Counted from the first letter of the stretch, positions 36,144 through 45,619 are shown. The stretch is DNA of 64,000 bases from Synechococcus sp. CB0101 (GCF_000179235.2 NZ_CP039373.1:2015860-2079859); one strand, 5' to 3'. Numbers and translations: made by a program. The notes: generated by a model not told the origin, from the sequence alone.

Positions 36144-36556
36144 GCCTTCAGAAGCTCCCGCTCGTGTGTGAGCTTCTGCTCCCGCCGGCACCAGTCCGCC
36201 CATTGGCGAATTGCCCGGGAGCAGTAGTTGAGGTAATGCCCAGGGTGGCGTTCAAACAGCAGTCGCCCGTCCTCCGCCACCACCCGCTGCAGCAGGTAGC
36301 TGCTGTGCTCCAGATCCACAAGATCGATGCTGTCGCTGGAGCAGCCCAGTAGCGGCGCGATCAAGGTATCGAGCTCAAACAATCTCAGCGGTTGATCCGG
36401 ATCGTGCTGGAAGCAAATGCCGATGTCCCAGTCGCTAGAGGGTGCATGCGTTCCTTTGGCCCGCGAGCCGAACAGCACGATCAGATCCACGTCTTCCGGG
36501 ACGGCATCGGCCTTGATCTGCGCTGGCTCGGCTGCAACCTGGCTCTGGGGCGCCAT
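36140..36556 (-). CDS. mntA: MntA-like nucleotidyltransferase antitoxin
   Basis: A 138-residue minimal nucleotidyltransferase. The GSX10DXD active site is exact: LFGSRAKGTHAPSSDWD (Gly30, Ser31, Asp42, Asp44). The later part (LEHSSYLLQRVVAEDGRLLF) matches the family. It probably transfers AMP units to the partner HepT toxin. ATG 36556 or GTG 36559 lies directly after the stop of the upstream Fe-S assembly gene, so the toxin-antitoxin pair may be read through from that gene. Confidence 0.9.
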   Translation of the reverse strand: MAPQSQVAAEPAQIKADAVPEDVDLIVLFGSRAKGTHAPSSDWDIGICFQHDPDQPLRLFELDTLIAPLLGCSSDSIDLVDLEHSSYLLQRVVAEDGRLLFERHPGHYLNYCSRAIRQWADWCRREQKLTHERELLKA

Positions 36557-36559
36557 CAC

Positions 36560-36979
36560 TCACACTGCAAACGAGCTGCCGCAGCCGCAGGTCTGGGTGG
36601 CGTTGGGGTTGGTGAAGTTGAAGCCGCCGCCGATCAGGGCGCTGGAGAAATCCAGCTGCATCCCATAGATGTAGAGGAGGCTCTTGGGGTCGCTCACCAC
36701 GGTGAAGCTGGGGGCGCCGGCGGGTTCATACACGTAGCGCTCGTCGTCGGCCTGGATCTCAGCGGCATCGATGAAATCCATCGTGTAGCTCATGCCGCTG
36801 CAGCCGCCGGAGCGCACGCCCACCCGCAGCACCTTGCCCTCGCCCTGGGCGGGCAGCAGCGTGGCCAGCTGCTTCATGGCGCTTTCAGTGATCTGGATGC
36901 CCTTGCCGTCGCGGCCGGTGTGGGTGGCCTGGGCGACAGGGGCGTCGGTTGTGGCGGCTGTGGCGGTATCGCTGGTCAT
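36560..36979 (-). CDS. IscA/SufA-type iron-sulfur assembly protein
   Basis: A 139-residue A-type carrier for Fe-S cluster assembly. After a polar 25-residue N-terminal extension, the HesB domain starts at [15 protein letters not shown]. The three ligand cysteines are present: [11 protein letters not shown] and [22 protein letters not shown] and [13 protein letters not shown] match the family. ATG 36979 is preferred over the longer open frame to 37096 because that extension overlaps the divergent zds start. It is followed without a gap by mntA-hepT. Confidence 0.93.
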   Translation of the reverse strand: MTSDTATAATTDAPVAQATHTGRDGKGIQITESAMKQLATLLPAQGEGKVLRVGVRSGGCSGMSYTMDFIDAAEIQADDERYVYEPAGAPSFTVVSDPKSLLYIYGMQLDFSSALIGGGFNFTNPNATQTCGCGSSFAV

Positions 36980-37082
36980 CGGAAGGCTCTGGCCTGATCC
37001 ACCCATCGTATGGAGCACAACCCACACCTGCCGCTGTGAAGGCCGTCTCCATAGAGTCGTGCCCATTCGTTGGAGCAGCAGG

Positions 37083-38576
37083 GTGCGCGTCGCCATCGTG
37101 GGTTCGGGTCTGGCCGGGTTGGCGGCGGCGGTGGATCTGGTGGATGCCGGCCATCAGGTGGATCTCTATGAGGCCAGGCCGTTCATGGGCGGCAAGGTGG
37201 GCAGTTGGGTGGATGAAGGCGGCAACCACATCGAGATGGGGTTGCACGTGTTCTTCTTCAACTACGCCAACCTCTTCGCCCTGCTGCGCAAGGTGGGCGC
37301 GATCGACAACCTGCTGCCCAAAGATCACACCCACCTGTTTGTGAACACCGGCGGCGATCTGCGCGAGCTGGATTTCCGCTTCGCCCTCGGTGCCCCCTTC
37401 AACGGCCTCAAAGCGTTCTTCACCACCCCCCAGCTCGACTGGCTCGACAAGCTGCGCAATGCCCTGGCCCTGGGCACCAGCCCGATCGTGCGTGGTCTGG
37501 TGGATTACGAGGGGGCGATGAAGGTGATCCGCGATCTCGATCGCGTCAGCTTCCAGCAGTGGTTCCTCGGCCATGGCGGCAGCGAGCAGAGCATCAAGCG
37601 GATGTGGAATCCGATCGCTTACGCCCTGGGCTTTATCGATTGCGAGGCGATCTCGGCCCGCTGCATGCTCACCATCTTCATGATGTTTGCAGCCAAAACC
37701 GAGGCTTCCAAGCTCAACCTGCTCAAGGGTTCGCCGCACCGCTGGCTCACCGGCCCGATCTTCGACTACATCCAGCAGCGCGGCGGCCAGCTGCACCTGC
37801 GCCACCGCGTCACCGAGGTGATGTTTGAAGAGGGTGCCGCCGGCACCGATGGCCAGCCCAGCACCCAGGTGAGCGGCCTCAAGCTCGGCACCCCCGATGG
37901 CGACATCGAGGTGAAGGCCGATGCCTACCTCGCCGCCTGCGATGTGCCCGGCATCCAGCGGATGATCCCGGAAACCTGGCGCCGCTGGCCCCTGTTCGAC
38001 AACCTCTACAAACTCGAAGCGGTGCCCGTGGCCACGGTGCAGCTCCGCTACGACGGCTGGGTCACCGAACTCGGCGACGGCGCCATCGAAGAAGCCGCCC
38101 GCCGCGATGTGGAGCGCCCCGCCGGCCTCGACAACCTGCTGTACACCGCTGACGCCGATTTCAGCTGCTTCGCCGATCTGGCTCTGGCCAGCCCGGTGGA
38201 TTACCGCAAAGAGGGCGTGGGCTCCCTGCTGCAGTGCGTGCTCACCCCCGGCGATCCCTGGATCCCTAAGAAAACCGAGGAGATCGTGGCCGCCACTGAT
38301 GAGCAGGTGCGCCGCCTCTTCCCCTCAGTCCGCAACCTCAAGTTGGTGTGGAGCAACGTGGTGAAGCTGGCCCAGTCGCTGTATCGCGAGGCGCCGGGTA
38401 TGGAGCCCTATCGCCCCGATCAGGCCACCCCGGTGGGCAACTTCTTCCTGGCCGGTAGCTACACCAAACAGGACTACATCGATTCGATGGAAGGCGCCAC
38501 CATGAGCGGACGACTTGCGGCCGCCGCCATCCTGGGCAGGAAGGCCGAGCTGGCCACCAATGCGGCCGTCGCCTGA
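37083..38576 (+). CDS. zds: Zeta-carotene desaturase
   Basis: FAD-dependent desaturase converting zeta-carotene to pro-lycopene/lycopene in carotenoid biosynthesis. About 497 residues. The dinucleotide fold is [17 protein letters not shown], with [17 protein letters not shown], and [17 protein letters not shown] is characteristic of plant-type Zds. The C-terminus has the second FAD contact [17 protein letters not shown], then [11 protein letters not shown]. The frame continues upstream to 36792, but GTG 37083 starts directly before the Rossmann fold. Downstream are an SRPBCC protein and a lipoprotein. Confidence 0.96.
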   Translation: MRVAIVGSGLAGLAAAVDLVDAGHQVDLYEARPFMGGKVGSWVDEGGNHIEMGLHVFFFNYANLFALLRKVGAIDNLLPKDHTHLFVNTGGDLRELDFRFALGAPFNGLKAFFTTPQLDWLDKLRNALALGTSPIVRGLVDYEGAMKVIRDLDRVSFQQWFLGHGGSEQSIKRMWNPIAYALGFIDCEAISARCMLTIFMMFAAKTEASKLNLLKGSPHRWLTGPIFDYIQQRGGQLHLRHRVTEVMFEEGAAGTDGQPSTQVSGLKLGTPDGDIEVKADAYLAACDVPGIQRMIPETWRRWPLFDNLYKLEAVPVATVQLRYDGWVTELGDGAIEEAARRDVERPAGLDNLLYTADADFSCFADLALASPVDYRKEGVGSLLQCVLTPGDPWIPKKTEEIVAATDEQVRRLFPSVRNLKLVWSNVVKLAQSLYREAPGMEPYRPDQATPVGNFFLAGSYTKQDYIDSMEGATMSGRLAAAAILGRKAELATNAAVA

Positions 38577-38609
38577 GCGCTGGCCTGATCACACCCTCGC
38601 TTGATTCCC

Positions 38610-39065
38610 ATGGGCCGTTGGCTTGAACACAGCGTCACCACGGAGGTTCAGGCCTCAGCCCAGCGGGTGTGGGAGGTGTGGAGTGATCTCGAGGCGATGC
38701 CCCGCTGGATGAACTGGATCGAATCGGTGGTGACCGAACCCGGCGACCCCGACCTCACCGATTGGACCCTCGCCGCCCAGGGCTTTCGCTTCCACTGGAA
38801 GGCCCGCATCACCCAGCGGGTGGAGGCACAGCAGCTGCATTGGGAATCTGTCGGTGGGTTGCCCACCAAAGGCGCTGTTCGCTTCTATCCCCAAGGGCCT
38901 GAGCTCACGGCTGTGAAGCTCACCGTGAGCTACGAGCTGCCGGGGGTGTTGGCACCCTTGATGGAACCCTCCATCCTGGGGGGGATCGTGACCAAGGAGC
39001 TCCAGGCCAATCTGGATCGCTTCCGCGATCTCGTGCAAAGCGGGTATGGCCAGCAGCAGGGATAA
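38610..39065 (+). CDS. SRPBCC (cyclase/dehydrase-like) protein
   Basis: A 151-residue START-like hydrophobic-ligand-binding fold. The family pattern starts at VTTEVQASAQRVWEVWSDLEAM, continues with WMNWIESV and ends in a long C-terminal helix (GGIVTKELQANLDRFRDL). Following zds in the same orientation, it may bind a carotenoid or quinone-like molecule or assist assembly; that is inference. ATG 38610 is used; another ATG lies 9 bases upstream. It overlaps the next gene by 20 bases. Confidence 0.85.
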   Translation: MGRWLEHSVTTEVQASAQRVWEVWSDLEAMPRWMNWIESVVTEPGDPDLTDWTLAAQGFRFHWKARITQRVEAQQLHWESVGGLPTKGAVRFYPQGPELTAVKLTVSYELPGVLAPLMEPSILGGIVTKELQANLDRFRDLVQSGYGQQQG

Positions 39066-39594
39066 CCCATCGGATCGCCGCCGCCCTAACGCGTGCGGTT
39101 GTGGGCCCAGGCGGGGTTGGCTCGTTGCGTTAGCGCTGCTGCCCGCCTTGGGTGCTTGTGGCTCAAATTCCACGCCCGACTCCATCAGCCTGCCGCCGCC
39201 GCCCCCGAAGCCCGCTGCCGCAACCCCTACTGCTGCTGCACCGCAACCGGCCGCTGGGTTCACCCCGCTGCCTACACCGCAGCAGGTGGTGGAAGCACTC
39301 CCCACCGGCCGCGTCGATCCCTTTGCGCCGCTTCCCCAGGCGAACGCGGGAGCTGGTGGGGCACCAGCGGGAGATGTGCTGTTCACCGGAGTGATCCGCA
39401 GCGCCGGCCAGGCTCAGGCGCTGGTGCAGTTGGGCGGTCAGAGCGGTGCTGTGTGTGTGGGGCGCCGCGGCGTTTGCCCAGGGTCCGGCCTGCCGGCCCT
39501 GCTACCGGCGGACTGGTCGGTCACCAGCATCGATGTGGCGAGTGGCCGGCTGGTGCTCAACCAGGCGGGTCAGCGCCGGGTGTTCAACCTCTAA
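39046..39594 (+). CDS. Probable lipoprotein with PilP-like domain
   Basis: A 182-residue secreted protein. A basic N-terminus and hydrophobic segment (WLVALALLPALGACGSN) end in a plausible lipobox, Leu-Gly-Ala-Cys. A Pro/Ala-rich linker follows (PPPPPKPAAATP), then GRVDPFAPL and a small beta domain (VLFTGVIRSAGQAQALVQL), a pattern that recalls PilP-type pilus lipoproteins. A link to type IV pili is a guess: no pilM, pilN or pilO lies nearby. The 3' end overlaps hemD by 11 bases. Confidence 0.6.
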   Translation: MASSRDNPSDRRRPNACGCGPRRGWLVALALLPALGACGSNSTPDSISLPPPPPKPAAATPTAAAPQPAAGFTPLPTPQQVVEALPTGRVDPFAPLPQANAGAGGAPAGDVLFTGVIRSAGQAQALVQLGGQSGAVCVGRRGVCPGSGLPALLPADWSVTSIDVASGRLVLNQAGQRRVFNL

Positions 39595-40396
39595 CCGCTC
39601 GCCCCTGCAGCGCTTGAGCGCAGGCCGCCACGAGGCCATCGAGATCGTGGGGGTCGGCTTCGGCATCCACCCGGCCCATCCGTTCGCGGCAGGTGTGGCT
39701 GGTTTGTGGTCCGATCGACACCAGTGCCACGCTGTCGAGCTGCTGCGCCCAGCTCGCGCCGAACTGCTGCTCCAGCAGTTGCGCTGTGTGCTGCACGGTT
39801 TTGCCGCTGCTGAAGGTGATCGCATCCACGGCGCCAGCGGCCAGTGCAGCGGCGGTGGCTTCCGGCAGCGAGTCGGGGCAGCGCGATTCATAGGCGGCCA
39901 CTTCCACCACACGGGCTCCTGCTTCCCCGAAGGCTTCCGCCAGCACGGTGCGCCCGCCGCTCTGCACCCGCGGCAGCAGCAGCCGTAGCCCCCAGCCCGA
40001 CACCGGGAAGTGATCGATCAGGCTGTCGGCCACGAATTGGGGCGGCACGAAATCCGCCGGTGCCCCCAGCGCCTCCAGCCGGGCAGCTGTCTTGCGCCCC
40101 ACCGCCGCGATCTTGAGGCTCCGGGGGCGGCGCGCCAGGCTGCCGCCCAGCCGCTCCAACCGCGCCTCCACCGCATCCACGCCGTTGCTGCTCGACACCA
40201 CCAGCCAGTGGAATTCATCCAATTCCGCCAGGGCATCGTCGAGCGGGCCCCATTCATCCGGGGGGCCGATCACCAGGGCTGGGAGATCCAGCACCGTGGC
40301 GCCAGCCTGCTCGAACAGCCGCCGCGCTTCACCCAGCTGCTGCTCTGCCCGGGTGACGGCGATGGTGCGGCCCTGCAGAGGGGTGGGGTTTGGCAC
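39584..40396 (-). CDS. hemD: Uroporphyrinogen-III synthase
   Basis: A 270-residue enzyme that cyclises and inverts ring D of hydroxymethylbilane, feeding haem, chlorophyll and corrinoids. The sequence is diverse in this family, but the pattern fits: IAVTRAEQQLGEARRLFEQ at the start, VVSSSNGVDAV, AVGRKTAARLEALG, LLLPRVQSGGRTVLAEA, then YESRCPDSLP and ITFSSGKTVQHTAQLL. It lies 5 bases after a GT2-TPR gene at the end of the rbfA-nagZ operon. Confidence 0.93.
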   Translation of the reverse strand: MPNPTPLQGRTIAVTRAEQQLGEARRLFEQAGATVLDLPALVIGPPDEWGPLDDALAELDEFHWLVVSSSNGVDAVEARLERLGGSLARRPRSLKIAAVGRKTAARLEALGAPADFVPPQFVADSLIDHFPVSGWGLRLLLPRVQSGGRTVLAEAFGEAGARVVEVAAYESRCPDSLPEATAAALAAGAVDAITFSSGKTVQHTAQLLEQQFGASWAQQLDSVALVSIGPQTSHTCRERMGRVDAEADPHDLDGLVAACAQALQGRAVRG

Positions 40397-40401
40397 CGGG
40401 A

Positions 40402-41595
40402 TCAGCCCTCCAGCTTCACCATGGCGCCGGCCTGCTGGCGCAGCTGGGCGGCCTCGCTGCTGCGGCCCTGCTGGCCCAGCAGTTCGATCGCCTGGCGGAA
40501 GCTGCTGCGGGCACCATCGATATCGCCGCCGAGCAGCAGGGCCACTGCCAGGTTCTGATGGGTTTCCGGGTGCTCGGGCTGCAGGCGCCGCGCTTCCCGG
40601 TAGGCCTCCAGTGCCCCGGCAATGTCGCCCTGGCGGCGGCGGATCAGGCCGAGGTTGTACCAGCCCAGGCCAATCTCGGGGGCGGCAGCGGTGGCGCGCT
40701 GACAGAGCGCTTCGGCGTCTTGCGGCTGCCCGTGCTGCAGCAGCAGGGCCGCCAGGTTGAGCCGTGCCGCCAGGGTTAACCGCGGCGCGAGAGGCAGCTC
40801 CAGCGCCTCCCGATAGAGGGAGGCCGCGGCGTTGGGATCCCGGCCCGCTTCCGCCAAGGCCAGATGCAGCAGGAGTTCGTAGCGCTCGGGGTGCGCCTCA
40901 GCCGGGCACTGCGCCAAACCCTGACGCAGCAGCGCCACGCCGCGCTCGAGGTTGCCGTCGGCCACCTCCAGGCTGCCGAGCTTGGCGCAGGCGTAGGGAT
41001 CCCCAGGCCGCTCCAGCAGCTCGGCCTCCATCGCCTGCCGCAGCCGCTCAGGCTTGTTGCCCTGGGCCAGCAGCTCCGGCCGGTAGCCGTCATGGAGCAG
41101 GGCCGGTTCGGGGCAGTCGGCGATGCGCCAGTGGCTTTCCTGCTGCAGCAGCTCGGCCACGCTGTCGTCCACCATCGAGTGATAGGCGCGGCTCCAGCGG
41201 ATCGCGGGATGGCGGCGGAAGAGGCGGCTCACATTCGAGTAAGGCGACTGCACCGCCCCGCGCTCGTGGCGCAGCAGATTGATCACCAGCACATCTGGCT
41301 GGGCCATCAGGGCCCGCAGCGGCGCCATCGCCTCCGGCCGCAGGCGCTCATCGGCATCGAGCACCAGCACCCAGTCGCCGTTCACCCACTGCAGGGCCTG
41401 GTTGCGGGCCGGGGCAAAGTCGCCCGGCCATTCGATCTGCTCTACGCGCGCGCCCATCGCCTGTGCCAGGGCCGGTGTGTTGTCGGTGGAGCCGGTGTCC
41501 ACCACCACCATCTCGTCGACGAAGCCCTGCACCGAACGCAGGCAGTCTTCGATCTGTGCCGCTTCATCGCGCACGATCATCGAGAGGCTGAGCAT
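40402..41595 (-). CDS. Family 2 glycosyltransferase with C-terminal TPR repeats
   Basis: A 397-residue two-domain protein. Residues 1-170 form a GT-A domain with LSMIVRDEAAQIEDCL, VVDTGSTDNT and the DXD motif VLDADERLRPE. Residues 180-390 carry about five TPR units, for example IGLGWYNLGLIRRRQGDIAGA followed by YREARRLQPEHPETHQNLAVAL. No membrane helix is seen. This architecture is widespread in bacteria and may glycosylate proteins recognised by the repeats. It starts 54 bases after the end of the frameshifted nagZ and precedes hemD. Confidence 0.9.
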   Translation of the reverse strand: MLSLSMIVRDEAAQIEDCLRSVQGFVDEMVVVDTGSTDNTPALAQAMGARVEQIEWPGDFAPARNQALQWVNGDWVLVLDADERLRPEAMAPLRALMAQPDVLVINLLRHERGAVQSPYSNVSRLFRRHPAIRWSRAYHSMVDDSVAELLQQESHWRIADCPEPALLHDGYRPELLAQGNKPERLRQAMEAELLERPGDPYACAKLGSLEVADGNLERGVALLRQGLAQCPAEAHPERYELLLHLALAEAGRDPNAAASLYREALELPLAPRLTLAARLNLAALLLQHGQPQDAEALCQRATAAAPEIGLGWYNLGLIRRRQGDIAGALEAYREARRLQPEHPETHQNLAVALLLGGDIDGARSSFRQAIELLGQQGRSSEAAQLRQQAGAMVKLEG

Positions 41596-41648
41596 GGCGG
41601 CGGTGCAAGCGGCCTGAGGCTAGTGGCAGGTCGCGGCGGCGTAACGGC

Positions 41649-43263
41649 TCAGTCGGTGAAGCCGCCTTCCAGGGCCGCGGCGCTGAGGCCCAGGCGCTCC
41701 AAGACGGCCGCCTGGGCCTGGGGCATCTGGCCCGGGCTGTAGGCCGCCGGCAGCTCCGGCGGCAGCAGCGCCCGCAGCTGCTCCCAGAGATAGGGGCTGC
41801 CGTACACTGCCAGGCCGGCCAAGCGGCCGGCCGCCAGCAGCTGCCGCACCACCTGGGGCCAGGGTTCATCGCCGCCGGCGCTGCCGCGGAAGGGGTTGCC
41901 GCGCACCAGCAGCTGCAGCAGCACCGGGCCATCCCCCCAGCCGCTCGAGGGCCAGGGGGGCTTCGGGGTTGCCGCTCCAGGGGCTGGGGCTGCGGCCATC
42001 AAGCACCACGGCCCGATAGCCCTGGGCGGCGGGCCGCAGCAGCGCCGGGGCCATCGCTGGCAGCTGGGGCGCATTGAGTTGGGTATCAAGCCGGATCAGG
42101 TTCATCCCGGGCGCAGCAGGCGCCAGCGAACCGCCCTGGTGCTCCAGGCTCAGCGCCAGCAGCTCCTGGCTGAGCTGGCGCTCCTCCGGGTTCACCAGCT
42201 CGCTGAGCTCCTGAACCACCGTCTCCAGGCGAGCCGCGGCGCTAGGCCCGCAGCGGGCCAGGGCCGCCTGGCGGCGCTCCAGGCTGTCTTGAACGCGGGC
42301 CGGGCTGATGCGTCCGCTGGCCACCGCCGCCTCCAGGCCATCCAGGGCGGCGTTGGCATCGGCGGGCATCAGGATCAGATCAGCGCCGGCTTCAAACGCC
42401 AGCACCGCCGCTTCCGCGGCTCCGTATTGCTGGGTGATCGCCTCCATCGCCAGGGCGTCGGTCACCACCAGCCCCTTGAAGCCGAGATCGCGCCGCAGCA
42501 GCGTGGTGAGCACGGCGGCCGAGAGGGTGGCGGGATGGGTGGAGTCGAAGGCGGGCAGCTGCAGATGGGCGGTCATCACCGAGGCCACATCGGCCGCGAT
42601 GGCGGCGCGGAAGGGGGGCAGTTCCACCGCCTCCAGCCGCTGGCGGCTGTGGGGAATCAGGGGCAGCTCCAGGTGGGAGTCGGTGCTGGTGTCGCCATGG
42701 CCGGGGAAGTGCTTGGCGCAGGCCAGCACCCCTTGGCCCTGGCAGCCGCGCACAAAGGCCGCCGCCAGGGCGCCGGCGCTCTCGGGGGTTTCCGCCCAGG
42801 CCCGCACGTTGATCACCGGGTTGGCGGGGTTGTTGTTCACATCACACACGGGCCCCAGCACCCAGTTGAGCCCCACCAGCCGCGCCTGCCGGCCGCAGCA
42901 GCGCCCGTAGCGCTCCGCCAGGGCCACAGCCCGTTCAGGATCCCGACCGTGTAGTCGCCCCAGGGCCAGGGGTGGCACCAGCCAACTGGCGCCTTCAAAG
43001 CGCTGGCCCACGCCCTCTTCCACATCGGCGCAGAGCAGCAGGGGCTGATCGGCCCAGAGCTGCAGTTGGGCGCAACGCAGGCGCAGGTCTTCAGCGCTGC
43101 CCCCCAGAAGGATCACACCGCCAACACCGGCTTCCAACAGCCGTTGGAGCTCAGCGTTGGTGAGCTCCCAGCGGGGGTAGCGGCGCTGGCTGTCGCGGCT
43201 GAAGCCGCTGCCGCGCACCACCAGCAGGCGCGCTAGCTCACGGCGCAGATCAGAGCTCGTCAT
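41649..43263 (-). CDS. nagZ: GH3 beta-N-acetylhexosaminidase (NagZ-like), frameshifted
   Basis: Glycoside hydrolase family 3 enzyme expected to release GlcNAc from peptidoglycan fragments. The catalytic dyad motif [14 protein letters not shown] (184-197) and nucleophile Asp269 in [12 protein letters not shown] are intact. The frame is broken near the 3' end. As read, it continues from a G6 run (41933-41938 on the plus strand) into Ala/Arg-rich sequence ending at 41866. Removing one G joins LERL to [16 protein letters not shown] and [14 protein letters not shown], a natural C-terminal domain ending at 41649. The catalytic domain is complete either way. Start ATG 43263 overlaps rbfA by 14 bases. 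Sequencing error, real mutation or slippage cannot be separated here. Confidence 0.85.
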
Positions 43264-43660
43264 CGTCGAGCTGGCCGGTGCCCTCCGGGATCTCGCCGCG
43301 CTCCTGGCGGTTCTGTTCAAGCTGGTTGAGCAGCCCGAGCACGGAGGTGCCCTTCTCGATGCCGCGATCAAGGTGGAAGATCACCTCCGGTGTGCGGCGC
43401 ATGTTGAGGCGGCGCCCCAGCTCGCCTTTCACGTAGCTCGCCGCGGAGCGCAGCCCGGCGAGGGCCTGCTGCTGCACCTCGGGGTTGCCGTACACGCTCA
43501 CATAGATCTTGCAGTGCTGCAGATCGCCGGCCACTTCCACGTTGGTGACGCTCACCATCCCCAGGCTGACGCGATCGTCCTTGATCCCGTTCACCAGCAG
43601 CTCGCTCACCTCACGGCGGATGAGGGCCGCTACCCGTTCAACGCGCCTGCCCTGCGCCAT
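43250..43660 (-). CDS. rbfA: Ribosome-binding factor A
   Basis: A 136-residue 30S maturation factor binding the 16S rRNA 5' helix region, important in cold growth. The KH-like fold shows [47 protein letters not shown] and [18 protein letters not shown]. The acidic tail ([10 protein letters not shown]) is typical. It lies between DUF751 and nagZ, an order common in picocyanobacteria. Confidence 0.96.
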   Translation of the reverse strand: MAQGRRVERVAALIRREVSELLVNGIKDDRVSLGMVSVTNVEVAGDLQHCKIYVSVYGNPEVQQQALAGLRSAASYVKGELGRRLNMRRTPEVIFHLDRGIEKGTSVLGLLNQLEQNRQERGEIPEGTGQLDDDEL

Positions 43661-43662
43661 GC

Positions 43663-43869
43663 CTAGGCGATTACATCTGTGCTCACCATGGCACGCAGGA
43701 TCAGCCCCAGGCTCACCAGGCCGCTCACCAGGGCGCCCACCAGCGCCACGGCTGTGACCGGATTGCTGCGGCGCTTGGCCAGGGGCTCGAGCACCGAGTT
43801 GGCCACCCCCAGCCCGAATGCGATCAGATAGCGCGGATAACGCGTGACGTTGAGAAAGAAATCCCGCAT
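43663..43869 (-). CDS. DUF751/Ycf33-family small membrane protein
   Basis: A 68-residue protein with the family start [20 protein letters not shown] and a second hydrophobic helix ([22 protein letters not shown]). Ycf33 is a conserved cyanobacterial and plastid protein of unsettled role. It stops 2 bases before rbfA and is divergent from the GST gene. Confidence 0.82.
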   Translation of the reverse strand: MRDFFLNVTRYPRYLIAFGLGVANSVLEPLAKRRSNPVTAVALVGALVSGLVSLGLILRAMVSTDVIA

Positions 43870-43924
43870 CGGGGCTCGGACGCTGGCCGTTGAGTGCTGG
43901 CTACTCTGCCGTGAAAAGGTTCCG

Positions 43925-44635
43925 ATGCTGGAGCTCCATCAGTTCCGCCACTCCGCCTTCTGCGAGAAGGTGCGCCTGGTGTTGGCGGCGAAGGGCCTCC
44001 CCTACAACGTGGTGGAGGTCACCCCTGGGGTGGGGCAGGTGGAGCTCTACCGCCTTTCAGGGCAGCGGCAGGTGCCGGTGCTGGTGGATGGCCCTGAGGT
44101 GATCGCCGATTCCACCGCCATCGCTCAGTATCTGGAGCGCCACACCCCGGCACCGGCTCTGTTGCCGGCCGATCCCGCCCTGCGGGCCCAGGTGCTGATT
44201 CTTGAGGATTGGGCCGATACAGCCCTGGCCGCCGGCGCACGGTTGGCGTTGGTGCAAGCGGCCGCTGCGGATCCGGTGCTGCGCGGCGGGCTACTGCCGG
44301 ATGCCACCCCGGCGCCGCTGCGCAGCCTGGTGGGAGCCCTGCCCGCCGGTGTGTTGAGTGGCATCGGCCAGGTGATCGATCACGGCGGCCTGGAGCAGTT
44401 GCGCGCCAACCTCGAGCAGCTTTGCGCCGTGGTGCAACAGCAGCCCTACCTGGTGGGTGATGAGCTCAGCTTGGCGGATCTGGCGGTGGTGGCCCAGCTG
44501 TCGCTGTTGAGCTTCCCGGTCAGTGCCGGTGCTCCCCTGGCCGGCCGGGGCGTGCCGGGCCTGGCCGACGATCCCCTGCTCGCACCCCTGTGGCAGTGGC
44601 GCGATGCCATCGGCACTCAGGTGGGCCGCTCCTGA
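43925..44635 (+). CDS. Glutathione S-transferase family protein
   Basis: A 236-residue protein with an N-terminal thioredoxin-like domain (HQFRHSAFCEKVRLVLAAKG, GQRQVPVLVDGPEVIADSTAI) and a C-terminal helical domain (YLVGDELSLADLAVVAQLSLL with the conserved Asp N-cap). The Cys in AFCEKVR suggests an omega- or glutaredoxin-like mechanism. The substrate is unknown. ATG 43925 begins right at the domain. It overlaps the convergent gene by 19 bases. Confidence 0.92.
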   Translation: MLELHQFRHSAFCEKVRLVLAAKGLPYNVVEVTPGVGQVELYRLSGQRQVPVLVDGPEVIADSTAIAQYLERHTPAPALLPADPALRAQVLILEDWADTALAAGARLALVQAAAADPVLRGGLLPDATPAPLRSLVGALPAGVLSGIGQVIDHGGLEQLRANLEQLCAVVQQQPYLVGDELSLADLAVVAQLSLLSFPVSAGAPLAGRGVPGLADDPLLAPLWQWRDAIGTQVGRS

Positions 44636-45303
44636 TCCAGGCGTTCCAACACCAGCTCGCCCCGCCAGCTGCGCCTGGCCTCGGCCGCCAGCCCCTGCGC
44701 TGGTGAGCCATAGCTGGCCTGCCACTGCTCGGCTTCGATGCGATTCGGGCTGACCAGCGCGTAGCGGCTGAGGGTTTCCACGCGGCTTACCCGTGGATCG
44801 CCAGGGCCATGCATCACCTGCAGGGCTAGTTCATCCGCCAGAAAGCACTGTGTGCTGCTGAGGCCCGTGCGCCGCCCCACCACGGTGGATTCCAGCTGTT
44901 GATCGCCGGCGAGCAGGGCCAGTTGGCGGTTGGGGTTGTGCGGATCGTTGCGCACCTGCAGCAACTGCTCCCCCAGCAGCGCCTGGCCGATGGCCGCGGC
45001 GTTGAAGGCCCGATCCCCCACCACTTGGCCTTGGGGATTGGCGCTGAAGCGCACCTCGTAGTGCAGATCGGGTTCGGTGCCGCTGGGGTCGTGGTTGGTG
45101 GCCTGCCAGCGGCCGGCAAACCAGGCTGGATAGATCAGATCCCCTTGGCCCGGCCGCGGCAATGGCGCCGGCAGGCTCCAGCTCGGCCAGGCGGCCAAGC
45201 GCTGCTCCAGCGGCTCCGCATCGGCGGCCGCCAGTGCTGGTGACGCCGGCATCACCAGCACGAGCACGGCGACGAGCAGGCTGCGCAGCAGGGCGATCCC
45301 CAT
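44617..45303 (-). CDS. Secreted or lumenal protein, DUF6816-like
   Basis: A 228-residue protein with a clear signal peptide (LLRSLLVAVLVLVMPASPALA). The mature part has YPAWFAGRWQATNHDP, a lipocalin-like entry also seen in a cyanobacterial/plastid lumenal family, then repeated beta-rich segments (HYEVRFSANPQGQVVGD, RRTGLSSTQCF). It likely folds as a beta barrel in the thylakoid lumen or periplasm. The ATG 45303 start is preferred over the longer frame to 45357. The family name is from memory of the motif pattern and should be treated as tentative. Confidence 0.65.
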   Translation of the reverse strand: MGIALLRSLLVAVLVLVMPASPALAAADAEPLEQRLAAWPSWSLPAPLPRPGQGDLIYPAWFAGRWQATNHDPSGTEPDLHYEVRFSANPQGQVVGDRAFNAAAIGQALLGEQLLQVRNDPHNPNRQLALLAGDQQLESTVVGRRTGLSSTQCFLADELALQVMHGPGDPRVSRVETLSRYALVSPNRIEAEQWQASYGSPAQGLAAEARRSWRGELVLERLDQERPT

Positions 45304-45355
45304 GGTGGTGCAGGCGTGGCAGGCTGCGCTGATCCTGGCGCCAAGCATCAGCTCC

Positions 45356-45619
45356 ATGTCTGATCCGCTGATCCGGGAACTGGATCACTACGTGGTACTG
45401 GAGCCTGGCCAGCCCCAGCAGTTGCTCAGCGCCGCCGACACGCTGGTTTGGCTGGCCCAGCAGCTCGCGAGCCTGGAGCCGATGCCCGCGGACCTGCGCG
45501 ATCTGCCCGATGCCGAAGCCAGGGCCCAGCGGCTGCTGGAAACCGCCTGTGAACTGGAGCTTGAGCCGGGCGTGGTGGTGCAGTGGTTTGCGATCCGGCT
45601 GGAGCCGCCCGGCGGTTAG
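45356..45619 (+). CDS. CRR7-like NDH-1 assembly protein
   Basis: An 87-residue small soluble protein. The pattern LDHYVVLEPGQPQQLLSAADTLVWL, then AQRLLETACELELEPG and VVQWFAIRLEPP, agrees with the chlororespiratory reduction 7 family, needed for NDH complex accumulation in plants and conserved in cyanobacteria. ATG 45356 starts divergent from the DUF6816-like gene. Its stop overlaps the convergent aroK stop by 4 bases. Confidence 0.82.
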   Translation: MSDPLIRELDHYVVLEPGQPQQLLSAADTLVWLAQQLASLEPMPADLRDLPDAEARAQRLLETACELELEPGVVVQWFAIRLEPPGG

